DNA of 64,000 nt from Marinobacter sp. 1-4A (GCF_016597725.1 NZ_VCGY01000001.1:124001-188000); one strand, 5' to 3'. Numbered from the stretch's first letter, positions 1 through 10,045 are shown. Notes: a model not told the origin generated them from the letters alone. Made by a program: numbers and translations.

Positions 1-2
1 AC

Positions 3-1616
3 TTCTGGCAGAACTTTCCAACAAGCCTTCGGAAAAAAGGAAACAAGGTTACCGTTGCACTCTTCCCAAAAGATGCGAAGAGTGCCTACGAACTACAAGG
101 CGGCGAAAGGAAGACTCTGCGCTACCTCATGGCTCATCAGGGAAATTCCAGTTTACCTGCAATGGCCTACACACCTTTGATACCAACAATTGCCCCAGAG
201 TATTATGAGCTGTCTGGCGCTTTCCCTTGGTTTAAAGCCAATAAACAACCTAGCCTGCTAGACCAGCTCATTGCCGAAGGACTTGAAGGAAAGTCTAACT
301 TTTTTGCAAAAAGAGAAATAATTGACGAATTTGGTTGGCGCAACTTTGGCGATATCTTTGCAGACCATGAAACCCTCTATCAGGCCAAAAATGAAGAGCC
401 TTTCATATCCCATTACAACAACCAGTACGACGCAATATACGGCTTTGCGCGTCAATTCGCACTCACTGGAGAGAGGCGCTGGTTTGAGTTGATGGATGAT
501 TTGGCACGCCATGTTGCAGATATAGACATTTATCACACTGAGGAAGATCGAGCAGAATACAATAATGGCCTATTCTGGCATACCGATCATTATCTTGATG
601 CCCATACGGCTACTCACCGAACTTTTTCAAAGCTCAATGACACAAGTTCGACGCCGGGACAAACAGGTGGCGGACCAGCGGCTGAGCACTGCTACACTAC
701 CGGGTTGCTTTATCACCATTACATGACCGGTTCGCAAGCTTCACGGGATGCAGTTCTTCAACTAGCAAATTGGATTCGAATTTCCCACGAAGGTCAAGGC
801 GGCCTATTAGAGCAAATCCTTGCCGTAAAGAAGCACGATCTGCCTAAGTTAAAAGCTCTACTTAAAGGCCAGCAAACATCCATCCACCAGTACCCGTTTA
901 CCAGAGGTACAGGCAACTATATCAACGCCCTCCTGGACGCATCGCTATTAGAGCCTGACGGAAACTGGCTCAAACATGCAGAAGATGTGATTAGCAAAAC
1001 CATTCACCCATTAGACAATATAGATGAACGAAACTTGCTGAACGTGGAAACTGGCTGGTCATACCTGATACTGATGACTAGTATTGCCCGGTACCTGCAC
1101 ATCAAAATGGAATTCGGCGATACTGATGCCCATTTGGTATACGCGCACGAGGCATTCATGCATTACACCAACTGGATGCTGGAGAATGAGCGCCCTTTCC
1201 TGTCAGATCCTGAGCAACTTGAATTTCCCAACGATACTTGGGTAGCCCAGGATATACGCAAAGCGATGCTGATGTTTCAGGCAGCAGAGCTGAGCTCGGT
1301 GAACGCAAAAAGCTTCCAGAATAGAGGACACCAGTGGTTAGAGGAAATCGTTAAAACGCTAGCCAAAAGTGAACAAAAGCACTATTCAAGGATTCTGATT
1401 ATACTGATGCAAAATTATGGCCCCCATCAGACAAGCTCAATGAAGGATGTGTTCAAGTTGTCAGGCGAACCCTCAAAAGCAGCGTCAGGTAAGCCTCCAA
1501 TTCTAACTTGGGGAGCACTGATCAATAGAATATTTACCAGACTGGTTCGGGGCGCACTCACATTCCGGCCATCAAAAGAGCGTGCCTGGATTGAAGCTCG
1601 ATTGGATCGCACTTAA
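3..1616 (+). CDS. Polysaccharide-lyase-like protein (PcRGLX/YetA-like), 5' end outside window
   Basis: The reading frame is open from base 3, so the ATG at 129 is an internal Met and the real start lies left of the window. The visible start (FWQNFP..., then ELQGGE) and the later RNFGDIFADHE and FWHTDHYLDAHTATHRT segments resemble the exo-rhamnogalacturonan lyase-like PcRGLX/YetA family as I remember it; the second half looks like an alpha/alpha toroid. The family cleaves or modifies uronic-acid-containing polysaccharide. The gene leads a plus-strand block (stop at 1616, next ATG at 1618), so it probably trims or edits the locus polymer. The family call is moderate, the substrate unknown. The visible part has no signal peptide, but the true N-terminus is missing. 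Confidence 0.6.
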   Translation, partial: FWQNFPTSLRKKGNKVTVALFPKDAKSAYELQGGERKTLRYLMAHQGNSSLPAMAYTPLIPTIAPEYYELSGAFPWFKANKQPSLLDQLIAEGLEGKSNFFAKREIIDEFGWRNFGDIFADHETLYQAKNEEPFISHYNNQYDAIYGFARQFALTGERRWFELMDDLARHVADIDIYHTEEDRAEYNNGLFWHTDHYLDAHTATHRTFSKLNDTSSTPGQTGGGPAAEHCYTTGLLYHHYMTGSQASRDAVLQLANWIRISHEGQGGLLEQILAVKKHDLPKLKALLKGQQTSIHQYPFTRGTGNYINALLDASLLEPDGNWLKHAEDVISKTIHPLDNIDERNLLNVETGWSYLILMTSIARYLHIKMEFGDTDAHLVYAHEAFMHYTNWMLENERPFLSDPEQLEFPNDTWVAQDIRKAMLMFQAAELSSVNAKSFQNRGHQWLEEIVKTLAKSEQKHYSRILIILMQNYGPHQTSSMKDVFKLSGEPSKAASGKPPILTWGALINRIFTRLVRGALTFRPSKERAWIEARLDRT

Positions 1617-1617
1617 T

Positions 1618-2241
1618 ATGCAGACTTTAAAACGCTTCCTGAAACTAGTCTTTCGGGCCCTCGCATTCCCCGTGTACTTGCTCTTCTTGCTATTCGCTCA
1701 GTTTGGTAATACTGATAGCGTGTTCATGTCATTTTCGCAGGGTCTAAGCCTTATACCTGGAAAATTTGGGACCTACTTACGTGCCGCTTTCTACCACCTT
1801 ACCTGCCCAGACACCTCTGACGAAATATCAGTGGGCTTTTTGACGATACTATCCCATCGCAACACAAATATCGCAAAAGGGGTCTACATCGGGCCTCAGT
1901 GTAATATTGGCATGTGCTCGATCGGAGAAAACACTTTACTCGGTAGTGGAGTACATGTTTTAAGCGGAAGTAACCAACATGAATTTTCAGATATTACGAA
2001 ACCCATTCAGGAGCAAGGCGGCCACTTTGAAAAAGTCCGAATAGGGGCAGACTGCTGGTTAGGAAACACTGCACTAGTGATGGCGAGCCTCGAAGACCAG
2101 AGCATACTTGCGGCAGGCAGCGTCCTCACTAAACCTACAATCAGGGGAGATATTCTGGCGGGCAACCCGGCGAAATGTATCAGCAATCGCTTAAAACCCA
2201 ACACAGCCTATTCGCCCAAGCCATCACAGGTGGCCGAATAA
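1618..2241 (+). CDS. Hexapeptide-repeat (LbH) acyltransferase
   Basis: This 207-residue protein probably O-acetylates a sugar of the exopolysaccharide. A hydrophobic N-terminal segment (about residues 8-30) precedes a left-handed beta-helix with hexapeptide-like repeats at about 85-190 (IGPQCNIGMCSIGENTLLGSG, VRIGADCWLGNTALV). SNQHEF carries the likely catalytic His of WcaF/XAT-type acetyltransferases. The ATG at 1618 lies one base after the upstream stop; a start at 1582 would overlap that gene. The stop overlaps the next ATG (TAATG at 2239-2243), so translation is coupled. Donor and acceptor are not shown by the sequence. Confidence 0.75.
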   Translation: MQTLKRFLKLVFRALAFPVYLLFLLFAQFGNTDSVFMSFSQGLSLIPGKFGTYLRAAFYHLTCPDTSDEISVGFLTILSHRNTNIAKGVYIGPQCNIGMCSIGENTLLGSGVHVLSGSNQHEFSDITKPIQEQGGHFEKVRIGADCWLGNTALVMASLEDQSILAAGSVLTKPTIRGDILAGNPAKCISNRLKPNTAYSPKPSQVAE

Positions 2242-3605
2242 TGAAGAGCTTTGCAGAAGCAATATACTACCGCTCACCGACCCTCTTGCAGAACTTATTA
2301 GTGTCCGCTTATGGATACAAGTTGTACCATAAGCGTTACTCAGGATCGCTCTACCGCGACATTATGGAAAAGGTTCGCGTCAGCCGATCTTGGAGCTCAG
2401 AAGAGACCGAGGCATACCAAAGCGAGCGTCTGCACGAAATGGTGAAGCATTGTCGTTTAAATATCCCTTACTACCAGCAACAATTTGCGGAGCATGGGAT
2501 CCACGAAAACGACATTACGGCAACAGAGCACATTAAACGCTTGCCAATTCTCCAAAAACAGACACTCAAAGAGCATTCGCGACTATTTAGACAGCCCGGC
2601 ACAAAACCCTTTATGCTTCAGCACACGAGCGGTAGCACGGGCACGCCGTTGGCACTCATGGTCAACGAAGAAACCTACAAGCTTGCTATGGCGCTGCTGG
2701 TAGAGCATGAAGAGAGCCACGGTGTTCCATTTGGCGCAAAACGCGCAACGTTCGCTGGAAGAATGGTTCAACCGGCCACCAATATGACGCCCCCATTTGC
2801 CAGAATGAACCGGGCCGAAAACCAAAAGCTGTTTTCCAGCTACCACCTCAACAGCCAGACATTCTCTTGGTACCGCGCAGAATTGGACCGATTTAAACCC
2901 GCCGAACTTATAGGTTATCCGTCTGCTATCTGCGACCTTGCAACACATTACAAAAACACAGGCGTTTCACCAGCATTTCGCCCAACGGCTATCATTACCA
3001 ACTCAGAGACCCTCCTTGAGTGGCAACGAGCAATTATCGAGGGTGTGTTCGATTGCAAGGTTAGTGATTATTATGGCACCGCGGAATACGTGCTTTTCGC
3101 CGGTCAAGATAAGAGCGGTGTTTATCGTTTAAACCCACTTATAGGAATAACCGAACTCTTATCACAACCTGACGTAAGCGAGGCCGGAAAGTTAATTGCA
3201 ACAACATTAACAAATACAACAATGCCCCTACTCCGATATGACCTTGGAGATACAGCCGAACGCCAATCAGACTTCAAATCAGGCAGCACCGTTCACCAGC
3301 TGAAAGCAATTTATGGTCGCGTAGACGACTATATTGAAACACCAGATGGAAGAAAGATCGGTCGTATAGATCATATTTTTAAAGCGTTGAATGGCGTTTC
3401 AGAGGCTCAAGTTACTCAGGATGCTCCGGATCACTGCACTATCACAATAGTTGCTAACTCCACACTGTCGGAAATAGATAAAGAAATAATTAAAAACAAT
3501 TTCTTAAATCGCACGAGCGCAAAGCTTCGGGTAACAGTGGAAACTGTCTCCGCAATACCTCGAGGTCCCAATGGAAAGTTCAAAAGTGTGCAGCGAATAA
3601 AGTAA
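2241..3605 (+). CDS. CapK/PaaK-like adenylate-forming enzyme
   Basis: The 454-residue protein belongs to the phenylacetate-CoA-ligase-like (PaaK/CapK) branch of adenylate-forming enzymes. It has the phosphate-binding motif HTSGSTGTP, the YYGTAE motif and LLRYDLGD typical of the family. CapK-type members are common in capsule and XrtA-associated EPS loci, where they are thought to activate a carboxylate for sugar decoration; the substrate is unknown. The ATG at 2241 overlaps the preceding stop as TAATG. About 80 bases of AT-rich DNA separate it from the next gene, so the operon may be interrupted there. Confidence 0.75.
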   Translation: MKSFAEAIYYRSPTLLQNLLVSAYGYKLYHKRYSGSLYRDIMEKVRVSRSWSSEETEAYQSERLHEMVKHCRLNIPYYQQQFAEHGIHENDITATEHIKRLPILQKQTLKEHSRLFRQPGTKPFMLQHTSGSTGTPLALMVNEETYKLAMALLVEHEESHGVPFGAKRATFAGRMVQPATNMTPPFARMNRAENQKLFSSYHLNSQTFSWYRAELDRFKPAELIGYPSAICDLATHYKNTGVSPAFRPTAIITNSETLLEWQRAIIEGVFDCKVSDYYGTAEYVLFAGQDKSGVYRLNPLIGITELLSQPDVSEAGKLIATTLTNTTMPLLRYDLGDTAERQSDFKSGSTVHQLKAIYGRVDDYIETPDGRKIGRIDHIFKALNGVSEAQVTQDAPDHCTITIVANSTLSEIDKEIIKNNFLNRTSAKLRVTVETVSAIPRGPNGKFKSVQRIK

Positions 3606-3684
3606 CTATGAATAATGATTCTTGTTTATATATCCATTTTGATTAATTGGATATCTCGTTCAAACGTATAAATAGGAATGAAAC

Positions 3685-4614
3685 ATGAGATTAACGTTTA
3701 TTACTATTGTTGTTCCGGCTCACAATGAGGAAAATTACATAGAGGAATGTTTAAACTCTCTCCAAACACAAGACTACCCAAAAGAAAAATATGAAATAAT
3801 AGTTGTAAATAATAACTCAAAGGATCGCACTCGCCAAATAGCCGAAGAGTTCAAGGTCAACATTATCGACCATAAAGAAGGGCCAGTAGGTGCCGTACGA
3901 AATGCAGGTGCAGAACGAGCTCGCGGGGATTACCTAGCTTTCATAGACGCTGACTGCATTGCACCTAAAAACTGGGTTACACAGGGAGTTAAATCTCTTT
4001 CTTCTGATGACTCAGTTTATGGTGGCGGTTGCGATTTACGATTAGACCCCCATTGGATTGAGAGAGCCTGGTTGCTAGAGAACAAGGAACCTCCGAGAGA
4101 ACTTTTAGGATGCTGCATTTTCATTAAAAAAAGTGATTTTTTAACTGTCGGTGGTTTCGACGAGACGATCTCCTCTGGCGAAGATACAAAACTCTCTGTA
4201 ACTTTGAGGGCTCTCGGTTACACCATCAAAATGAAAAAAGCACTAAATGTTATCCACCTAGGCAACCCACTAACCATAAAGCAGTTTATTTCTCGCCAAA
4301 TATGGCATTCAGAAAACTACATTCAAAACTGGGTCGACACAAAAAAGGACGTTACATTTTATCTAACTGTTTTTTTTATAATTAGTCTGACCTCATTAAC
4401 CGCTAGCATGCTCATAGAAAATTCAAATATGTCCCTGATATACTTAATTTTGACACTATCAATACCAACAATACTCACGATAAAAAGATTAAGCAGGTCA
4501 AAAAACAGAAAGCATAACTTAGAGAACATCTTCAAAATCTACTTATTAGATTTTATATATTTAGTTGGACGAAGCGTTGGGCTAATAAAAAGCACCTTGA
4601 AATATTTAAAATAA
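3685..4614 (+). CDS. Glycosyltransferase family 2 with C-terminal membrane helices
   Basis: This 309-residue GT-A fold glycosyltransferase has the N-terminal nucleotide-sugar site (VVPAHNEENYIEECL), the metal-binding DAD in LAFIDADC, and the acceptor region GGFDETISSGED. Two hydrophobic segments follow at about 222-260, and a further helix near the C-terminus suggests membrane attachment. It probably adds one sugar to the lipid-linked repeat unit. Its base composition is clearly more AT-rich than the genes to its left. The stop codon lies one base from the stop of the convergent gene at 4616. Confidence 0.8.
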   Translation: MRLTFITIVVPAHNEENYIEECLNSLQTQDYPKEKYEIIVVNNNSKDRTRQIAEEFKVNIIDHKEGPVGAVRNAGAERARGDYLAFIDADCIAPKNWVTQGVKSLSSDDSVYGGGCDLRLDPHWIERAWLLENKEPPRELLGCCIFIKKSDFLTVGGFDETISSGEDTKLSVTLRALGYTIKMKKALNVIHLGNPLTIKQFISRQIWHSENYIQNWVDTKKDVTFYLTVFFIISLTSLTASMLIENSNMSLIYLILTLSIPTILTIKRLSRSKNRKHNLENIFKIYLLDFIYLVGRSVGLIKSTLKYLK

Positions 4615-4615
4615 A

Positions 4616-5794
4616 CTACTTCACACCTATGTCGCCAGGCGGGTTAGGCGAAAGCATATTTCCTGAACCGTTATGGAATTGAGATTCAAGATAACTTGGA
4701 ATATCGTTACGAATGACTAGGTCATCAATTGAATACCATTCCTCATGGCGATCTGTATCGGGATAAGTACGAAAATAGTCATTTCCGCCTATCGCAACTA
4801 TATTCCATTTTGCATTTTGATTTTGAGTATTGGAAGATCGAATCCAGGGAATTTTTTTGCTGACAATTATCTGCTTATCACTCAACCACATACGAAACTC
4901 ACCATCTTTGCGATCGGGCGCAGAATTCATTTTTACGAAGAAACCTAACTTCGTCCAAGAGTCTCCCGAGCCAAAAAGCTGATCATGCTCAACAACCCCA
5001 GATGAATCTTTCAAAAGACCTCCGTTCACACGATCAGGTAGGTTTGGATTCTCTCCATTTGCCCCCATACCATCAAGATGGCTTTTAAGACTGATATTGA
5101 ATCCGCCGAGACTTCCCGGTGTTATAAAGTGCCCAATATCGGGTATATCGTGTTGTGTGAATTTGTAGTTGTCACCATGCGGCCCTCCTCTCAAAGCCAA
5201 ACCAGCTCGCATACCGTATGTGTTCATACTGTAGTCCCAAATTGCCATAGGACCAAGATCACCCCCAGGGAATGCTTGATACTCTGACCCGGTTTCGCTC
5301 CAACTTGATATTCGAAACATCTTGGACACTGAACCAGTAAGACCTCCGGCCAATGAGCGCGTCCAATTAGGATCAAACCGAATCCAAAACTCGACGTAAA
5401 TCTGGTCAAATCCAACTGGAAAATACTTGAGTAACATTGACTCGGATGGCCAGTAATTTTGATCGAAGCTATCTCGGTAACTCACAAAACTCTTACCCGT
5501 ACCGCCTCGAGCTTTATCTGCATTGGACGCAAGGATCTCGATGGTTTCATGTCGGTCTGGGTGTCCTGTCGAAGGCGCCCATTTGGGGTCTTGGCGAATC
5601 GAATACCAGCCAGTTGGGATGATGTCAGTTGCGGCTCTCTGGACCGTTGATGAGCTGTGCATAGCACTAGTCCAGTCCGGCTGATCGTCGAAATTTTCCT
5701 CGAAAATGACTTCTGCACTGAGATTAAAGGCGAGCGCACTGGATACCACAACAATACCCAAAACACAGGGCTTTAGAATAGTTTTGAGTCTCAT
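4616..5794 (-). CDS. Secreted concanavalin-A-like (jelly-roll) protein, possible polysaccharide lyase
   Basis: The 392-residue protein starts with a Sec signal peptide (about residues 1-27, ending LSA). The start at 5794 is preferred to 5815 because GGAG lies five bases upstream. The body is beta-rich: FEENFDDQPDW near the mature N-terminus, then YVEFWIRFDPNW and SVSKMFRISSW. This recalls the lectin/glucanase-like folds used by several alginate and heparin lyase families. Its place at the end of the minus-strand EPS series suggests an extracytoplasmic enzyme that cuts or binds the polymer. I cannot assign a lyase family or a catalytic residue with confidence. Confidence 0.55.
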   Translation of the reverse strand: MRLKTILKPCVLGIVVVSSALAFNLSAEVIFEENFDDQPDWTSAMHSSSTVQRAATDIIPTGWYSIRQDPKWAPSTGHPDRHETIEILASNADKARGGTGKSFVSYRDSFDQNYWPSESMLLKYFPVGFDQIYVEFWIRFDPNWTRSLAGGLTGSVSKMFRISSWSETGSEYQAFPGGDLGPMAIWDYSMNTYGMRAGLALRGGPHGDNYKFTQHDIPDIGHFITPGSLGGFNISLKSHLDGMGANGENPNLPDRVNGGLLKDSSGVVEHDQLFGSGDSWTKLGFFVKMNSAPDRKDGEFRMWLSDKQIIVSKKIPWIRSSNTQNQNAKWNIVAIGGNDYFRTYPDTDRHEEWYSIDDLVIRNDIPSYLESQFHNGSGNMLSPNPPGDIGVK

Positions 5795-6009
5795 AAATTC
5801 TCCAGATTGTAGCAATTTATACTCTCCTCAATACCCAGAGAGAACAAAACCTGCGGCAAAACATATTTATGTCAATGTACGACTTGCCCAACTTTTAATC
5901 AATTTAAAGTTGTAGCTTTTTTGGTACATTCTTATATAAATGTAACCACTTATAACACAAAAACATAAAAACCTGCTCCGTAGGTTCCTAATGCTTAATT
6001 CGAGACGTA

Positions 6010-6924
6010 CTAGTTTCGAAGGCTGTCAAAATCGAAGTAATCGTATGCAAGGTAAGCAGACTGAAGCAAAAATGCTTTCACGCCGTCGTTGTCGAGTCGA
6101 TAGAAGTCTGAACGGAACTTTTTTGCAACCATTGAATCCATCGACCTGAAGCCCTGCTTAAAATGACGTCGTAGCATCAAGCTCGTCCACATCAATATGG
6201 CTATTTTTTTACCATCAACGAAAAACCCTTCTGGCCTACTCTCAATTTTCGCTAGCCCCCCATCGAACGGAACGGGGTGACGGTGCTCCAGAAAGGACCA
6301 ATTAAATATCGCTGTTTCGTCACTACTTAGCCAATCAACCCTTGAGATCTCTGCCTGAACCAAGTGGTTAATAAGGCACTGTTCACCATCAGAAAACCAA
6401 TAAGCTCCTCTATCTTCAGGCCAGCTCATCCGCTTTTCGACCATACTAATTAATAGCTCTATATCGGCTTTCTCGGGAACATAGAACAAACCTCCAATCG
6501 CGAAACTCTTCCCCTCAACCTCAAGCCCGCCACCACAGTCAAAAAGCTCTTGATCTTCACAGGATCCATGCGGAACAACACTAACATTTTTAGGATTTAT
6601 ATAATCGTCCAAATTTGCCAACACTACCGAGTCAGAATCAATCCAACACACACCAGAGTTTTTGTAATTATATGCCTCAAGCATTAACGAGAACTTAAAA
6701 GAGGTTCGTGAGAAGAAACTACCGTCACCATCTACAATAGATTTCAATATATCTCGTGGGATTTCGATAACTTCACAGTTAGCAGGAACGGGCCAATCTG
6801 GTTCTCTATCAACATATGCCAGAATTTTATTGTCTGGGTTATATTTTGAAAAGCTAAAAAGCAACCCCTTTAATGCGACATTCAAATAAAACGCACCATA
6901 TGCCGCCGTAATATAAGTAATCAT
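6010..6924 (-). CDS. Putative GT-A-like glycosyltransferase
   Basis: A 304-residue protein without an obvious signal peptide. It opens MITYITAAYG, like a nucleotide-sugar-binding strand, and has a DxD-type motif in CWIDSDSVVLANLDDY (about residues 92-107), followed by GGLFYVP and a C-terminal helical part. These point to a GT8-like or other GT-A nucleotide-diphospho-sugar transferase, but no close family was recognised. It is AT-rich, with 215 bases of gene-free DNA below it (to 5794) and about 100 above. It is probably one of the EPS sugar transferases. Confidence 0.5.
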   Translation of the reverse strand: MITYITAAYGAFYLNVALKGLLFSFSKYNPDNKILAYVDREPDWPVPANCEVIEIPRDILKSIVDGDGSFFSRTSFKFSLMLEAYNYKNSGVCWIDSDSVVLANLDDYINPKNVSVVPHGSCEDQELFDCGGGLEVEGKSFAIGGLFYVPEKADIELLISMVEKRMSWPEDRGAYWFSDGEQCLINHLVQAEISRVDWLSSDETAIFNWSFLEHRHPVPFDGGLAKIESRPEGFFVDGKKIAILMWTSLMLRRHFKQGFRSMDSMVAKKFRSDFYRLDNDGVKAFLLQSAYLAYDYFDFDSLRN

Positions 6925-7025
6925 ACTCGCACCGACCGTTGTTAAAATTAAATTTTCATAAACACAAAAGACTTAAAATAACCTTAAACAATAAAATAAC
7001 AAATCATATCAAGTTTGATGCTTTA

Positions 7026-8150
7026 TTAATTCTTATTAAAACTATAGTTTGAAGCGATTCTGCCAAAATTAATGAACTTCTTCTCAATAAACTTATAAGA
7101 AACCAAAGAAATAGCATGAGTTATCAAAAATGAAAAAATAATCATATATATCAACCTTGTGCTCGAGTTATGAATTTCGAAATAAGATATACCTACAACC
7201 AGAAAAGCAATAACAAGATTATGATATAGGTATGTACTATAAGAAACCTTACCATAATGCTCTAAAAATCTATCCAATTTACTCGGCAACTCTATATCCG
7301 AAAAGGTAACCAGTGCAACTAAAGCAACCGACGAAATTCCAAAAAACACCCACTCATTAGGAATAAAAATATACATCTCAATAGGCACTATCTGGTTAAC
7401 CATGAGAACATTCATTAAAATAATTGTAAAAGTGGTTAAAATAAAGAACCACAAATTAAATCTAAAATCACTCGATTTATACAAGGAACCAATGCACGCG
7501 CCCGAACAGAATGTAAAAGCAAAAATAAGCAATAAATTACTACTCAAATCAACAGCACCGCTACGATATAACAAGTATGCAAAAGCTCCTAACAACACCG
7601 GACCTATTATACCGACGAATCTTAAGAGCAAAACAATCAAGGGAAATGCCAGATAATATTGGAACTCAACAGGCAGGCTCCAAAAAGCGTTATTAAACAA
7701 ACCTCCTGTTCCAGAGATATTGAAAGACAAAGATAAGTACATCAATACATCCTTTACGGTGTAGTCCTTTGTAAACTGATCAGCAACCCAGTACTTCGGA
7801 TCACCAACATACCACTCCCTGAATAGAAACCCAGCACATATATATATAATTAATGCAAAAGCATATGCAGGCCAGATTCTAAAAAATCGTTTTACATAAA
7901 ATCGAATTGGGGACTCGGTTGAAATATCCCTATTACTTATAAAAAGCGTCACGCCGCTGAGCGTAAAGAAAAGAGCAACACCCAAAGTACCCAAATCGAA
8001 AATCGATAGAAGAACGCTACTGGAAACAGTATCTTTTTCTGTGTACGCCACTTCTGTAGCTCTGTTCACATGAGAACAGATCACCCAAAAAGCCGCAATA
8101 CCTCGTAACCATGTCAACTGGGTTAGGTTAGTTTTCTTTTTAGCTACCAT
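7026..8150 (-). CDS. Acyltransferase family 3 (OafA/YrhL-like) membrane protein
   Basis: This 374-residue polytopic protein has about ten hydrophobic segments. It carries the family-3 acyltransferase signature near the N-terminus (WLRGIAAFWVICSHVNRA, with the conserved R and H) and the RIWPAY region further on. Such enzymes transfer acetyl or other acyl groups onto sugars at the inner membrane. It is one of two family-3 acyltransferases in the locus and is followed upstream by an SGNH hydrolase, a combination often seen together in O-acetylation systems. The gene is very AT-rich. Confidence 0.85.
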   Translation of the reverse strand: MVAKKKTNLTQLTWLRGIAAFWVICSHVNRATEVAYTEKDTVSSSVLLSIFDLGTLGVALFFTLSGVTLFISNRDISTESPIRFYVKRFFRIWPAYAFALIIYICAGFLFREWYVGDPKYWVADQFTKDYTVKDVLMYLSLSFNISGTGGLFNNAFWSLPVEFQYYLAFPLIVLLLRFVGIIGPVLLGAFAYLLYRSGAVDLSSNLLLIFAFTFCSGACIGSLYKSSDFRFNLWFFILTTFTIILMNVLMVNQIVPIEMYIFIPNEWVFFGISSVALVALVTFSDIELPSKLDRFLEHYGKVSYSTYLYHNLVIAFLVVGISYFEIHNSSTRLIYMIIFSFLITHAISLVSYKFIEKKFINFGRIASNYSFNKN

Positions 8151-8176
8151 TCAAACTTTTCCATTATCTAAGGCAT

Positions 8177-8884
8177 CTATCGCGGCAATGCCGACGATAG
8201 AATTTTAATCCATTTACGACTGCCTTCCGAATTTAGGTGTAATCCGTCGCCGATGTGAAGGTGCTCAGGGAGAAAACCGTCGATTGCTAGCTCTCGGTAT
8301 GTATTAACGAAAACCACGTTTTCATACTTCTCCGAAAGTTTTGATAATGATTCATTAACATCTCGTACCTTTTCATTCAATTCACCAGCCTTTGTCCGGC
8401 TAGCCGAAACCGGCAAAACAGTGTGTAGATAGACTGACTCCGCAAACTTTAGAGAATTAATAGTTGCCTCTATATTTTGATAAATGTCATCAACGGCGAC
8501 TCCCCGACTTAGATCGTTTATGCCTATCGCGATTGCATAATTTGATAACTTTCGATGCTTCAGATCTTCCTGAACCCTACGATAAAGGTTTTTTGTATGA
8601 TCATGTCCAATTCCAAAGTTCTGGAAAGATGGGTCAGCTCGACCAACTGCAAGCCCGTGTACTAGACTGTCACCATAAAAAGGTATCGCCGTTTCCGGAA
8701 TATCCATCAACTGCCTGCGTAGAATTATTTCTGTGTTATCAATAAAATAGGAAACCCTTCTATCCCCAGCTTTGCAGTCTTCATAGTGCTGGTACCCTAG
8801 ATACGCTAAAGCAAAAATTGCAAACACTGAAATCAAAAAATTGAACTTAAAGTATCCAGTTGTCACTGCTAACCTCATCAACAC
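8177..8884 (-). CDS. SGNH/GDSL-family hydrolase, membrane-anchored
   Basis: The 235-residue protein has an N-terminal hydrophobic helix (about residues 13-30), probably an uncleaved anchor placing the enzyme outside the membrane. It then has SGNH blocks: FYGDSLVHG (block I, Ser), the Gly of FGIGHD, AIGINDLSRG (block III, Asn), and GDGLHLNSEG (block V, Asp/His). The family removes or transfers acyl groups. With the neighbouring family-3 acyltransferase it may form an acylation pair acting on the exopolysaccharide. A second ATG at 8878 is an equally possible start. Confidence 0.75.
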   Translation of the reverse strand: MLMRLAVTTGYFKFNFLISVFAIFALAYLGYQHYEDCKAGDRRVSYFIDNTEIILRRQLMDIPETAIPFYGDSLVHGLAVGRADPSFQNFGIGHDHTKNLYRRVQEDLKHRKLSNYAIAIGINDLSRGVAVDDIYQNIEATINSLKFAESVYLHTVLPVSASRTKAGELNEKVRDVNESLSKLSEKYENVVFVNTYRELAIDGFLPEHLHIGDGLHLNSEGSRKWIKILSSALPR

Positions 8885-8917
8885 TTATACTTACGTACCC
8901 TTAGGATCGTAATAGTT

Positions 8918-10045
8918 CTACGAAAGTTTCGTGACCAGTCTGAGATAGCCTCGCGCAATGCGTACCCAGTCGAACCGTTCTCTGGCGTAGGCGGTACGTT
9001 CTGCGTTGCCACGTAAATCCTGAGATGCTCTTCTGTAAAAATTGAGCCCTGCCATCCACTCGTCCACGTTAAGAGTGGGAATAATTCGCCCGTGAGTATC
9101 ACCCGTAATGATATCTACTGGGCCTGCAGTATGTGTGCTGATGACTGGTGTGCCAAAAAATAGAGATTCAATCACGGCCATCCCATAAATTTCGTAGTCG
9201 CTCGGTAGAATAAACACATCCGCCTGTTCATAGAGATCTGGGAGTTCTTGCTGGGTCAACAGTCCGACCAAATGCAAATTAGTCAGATTAAGTTTCTTCT
9301 GGGCTGTTTCTACATCAACAAGGCAAGGCCCGGCCCCAACCAGCACGAAATGCTGGTCGGCATTCGCTTTGTGCGCCAGTTCAGCAATAAACAGAGGATT
9401 TCGGCGTTTTTCGATACTTCCAACGTAAACAATCAGTTGCTCATTAGCTCCAACATCTAGATGAGCTCTCCAATCGCGGGTTTTACGAATCCTAAATTTC
9501 TCAAAATCTAGCCCAACCGGTACTACGTGAGTGTTCAGATAACCTTTAGAGCTCAAATAGCTACTTGCCTGAGAGGTCTTGCAAAACGCCCCTACTGAAT
9601 GTGCGCTAAGAAGGGGGCGAAATAGCCTATGATGGACAGCCTCGTAAAGCGCCCATTTTCGACCTGATAATAGACGGTACATGCCTTGATAAATTCCAAA
9701 CTTAATCCCATTTTTAAAGCAAATTCGAGCTATCAGATAAGAGGCAAAATTTCCTTCTTCATTAATTTGTACGTAGTCATAACCCCCCCTATTCAGAACC
9801 ATATTGGCTTTAAGATAAACAGGCTCCCCAAGTAAAGGTATTACCCGGTATGGAATTTCAATGATTTTTATCGTACCGTCTGACTCATCAACCGTCTTCT
9901 CGCTATACTTCCCTGAGGACGAAGCGATAATTATATCGACAACATGCCCAAGCCGCTGAAGACCTTTTGCTAAACCCATTTCTTGGGAGTTATAGGAAGC
10001 TGGATCTTGCGTCGAAGAGTCAGTTCTGAATATGGCAATCTTCAT
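8918..10045 (-). CDS. Glycosyltransferase family 4
   Basis: This 375-residue GT-B glycosyltransferase shows the family-4 acceptor/donor arrangement: an N-terminal Rossmann half, then VYVGSIEKRRNP at the start of the second half, and the EIYGMAVIESLFFGTPVI segment with the E-x7-E motif. It is predicted to add a sugar to the lipid-linked repeat in the cytoplasm. Its ATG overlaps the stop of the flippase gene by four bases (ATGA at 10042-10045), so the two are translationally coupled. Confidence 0.85.
   Translation of the reverse strand: MKIAIFRTDSSTQDPASYNSQEMGLAKGLQRLGHVVDIIIASSSGKYSEKTVDESDGTIKIIEIPYRVIPLLGEPVYLKANMVLNRGGYDYVQINEEGNFASYLIARICFKNGIKFGIYQGMYRLLSGRKWALYEAVHHRLFRPLLSAHSVGAFCKTSQASSYLSSKGYLNTHVVPVGLDFEKFRIRKTRDWRAHLDVGANEQLIVYVGSIEKRRNPLFIAELAHKANADQHFVLVGAGPCLVDVETAQKKLNLTNLHLVGLLTQQELPDLYEQADVFILPSDYEIYGMAVIESLFFGTPVISTHTAGPVDIITGDTHGRIIPTLNVDEWMAGLNFYRRASQDLRGNAERTAYARERFDWVRIARGYLRLVTKLS

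Noticed and set aside
5795..6009. Small gene in the AT-rich gap below the 6010 gene
   Set aside because: Only short frames without start signals or recognisable sequence; those seen are complements of the neighbouring gene end.
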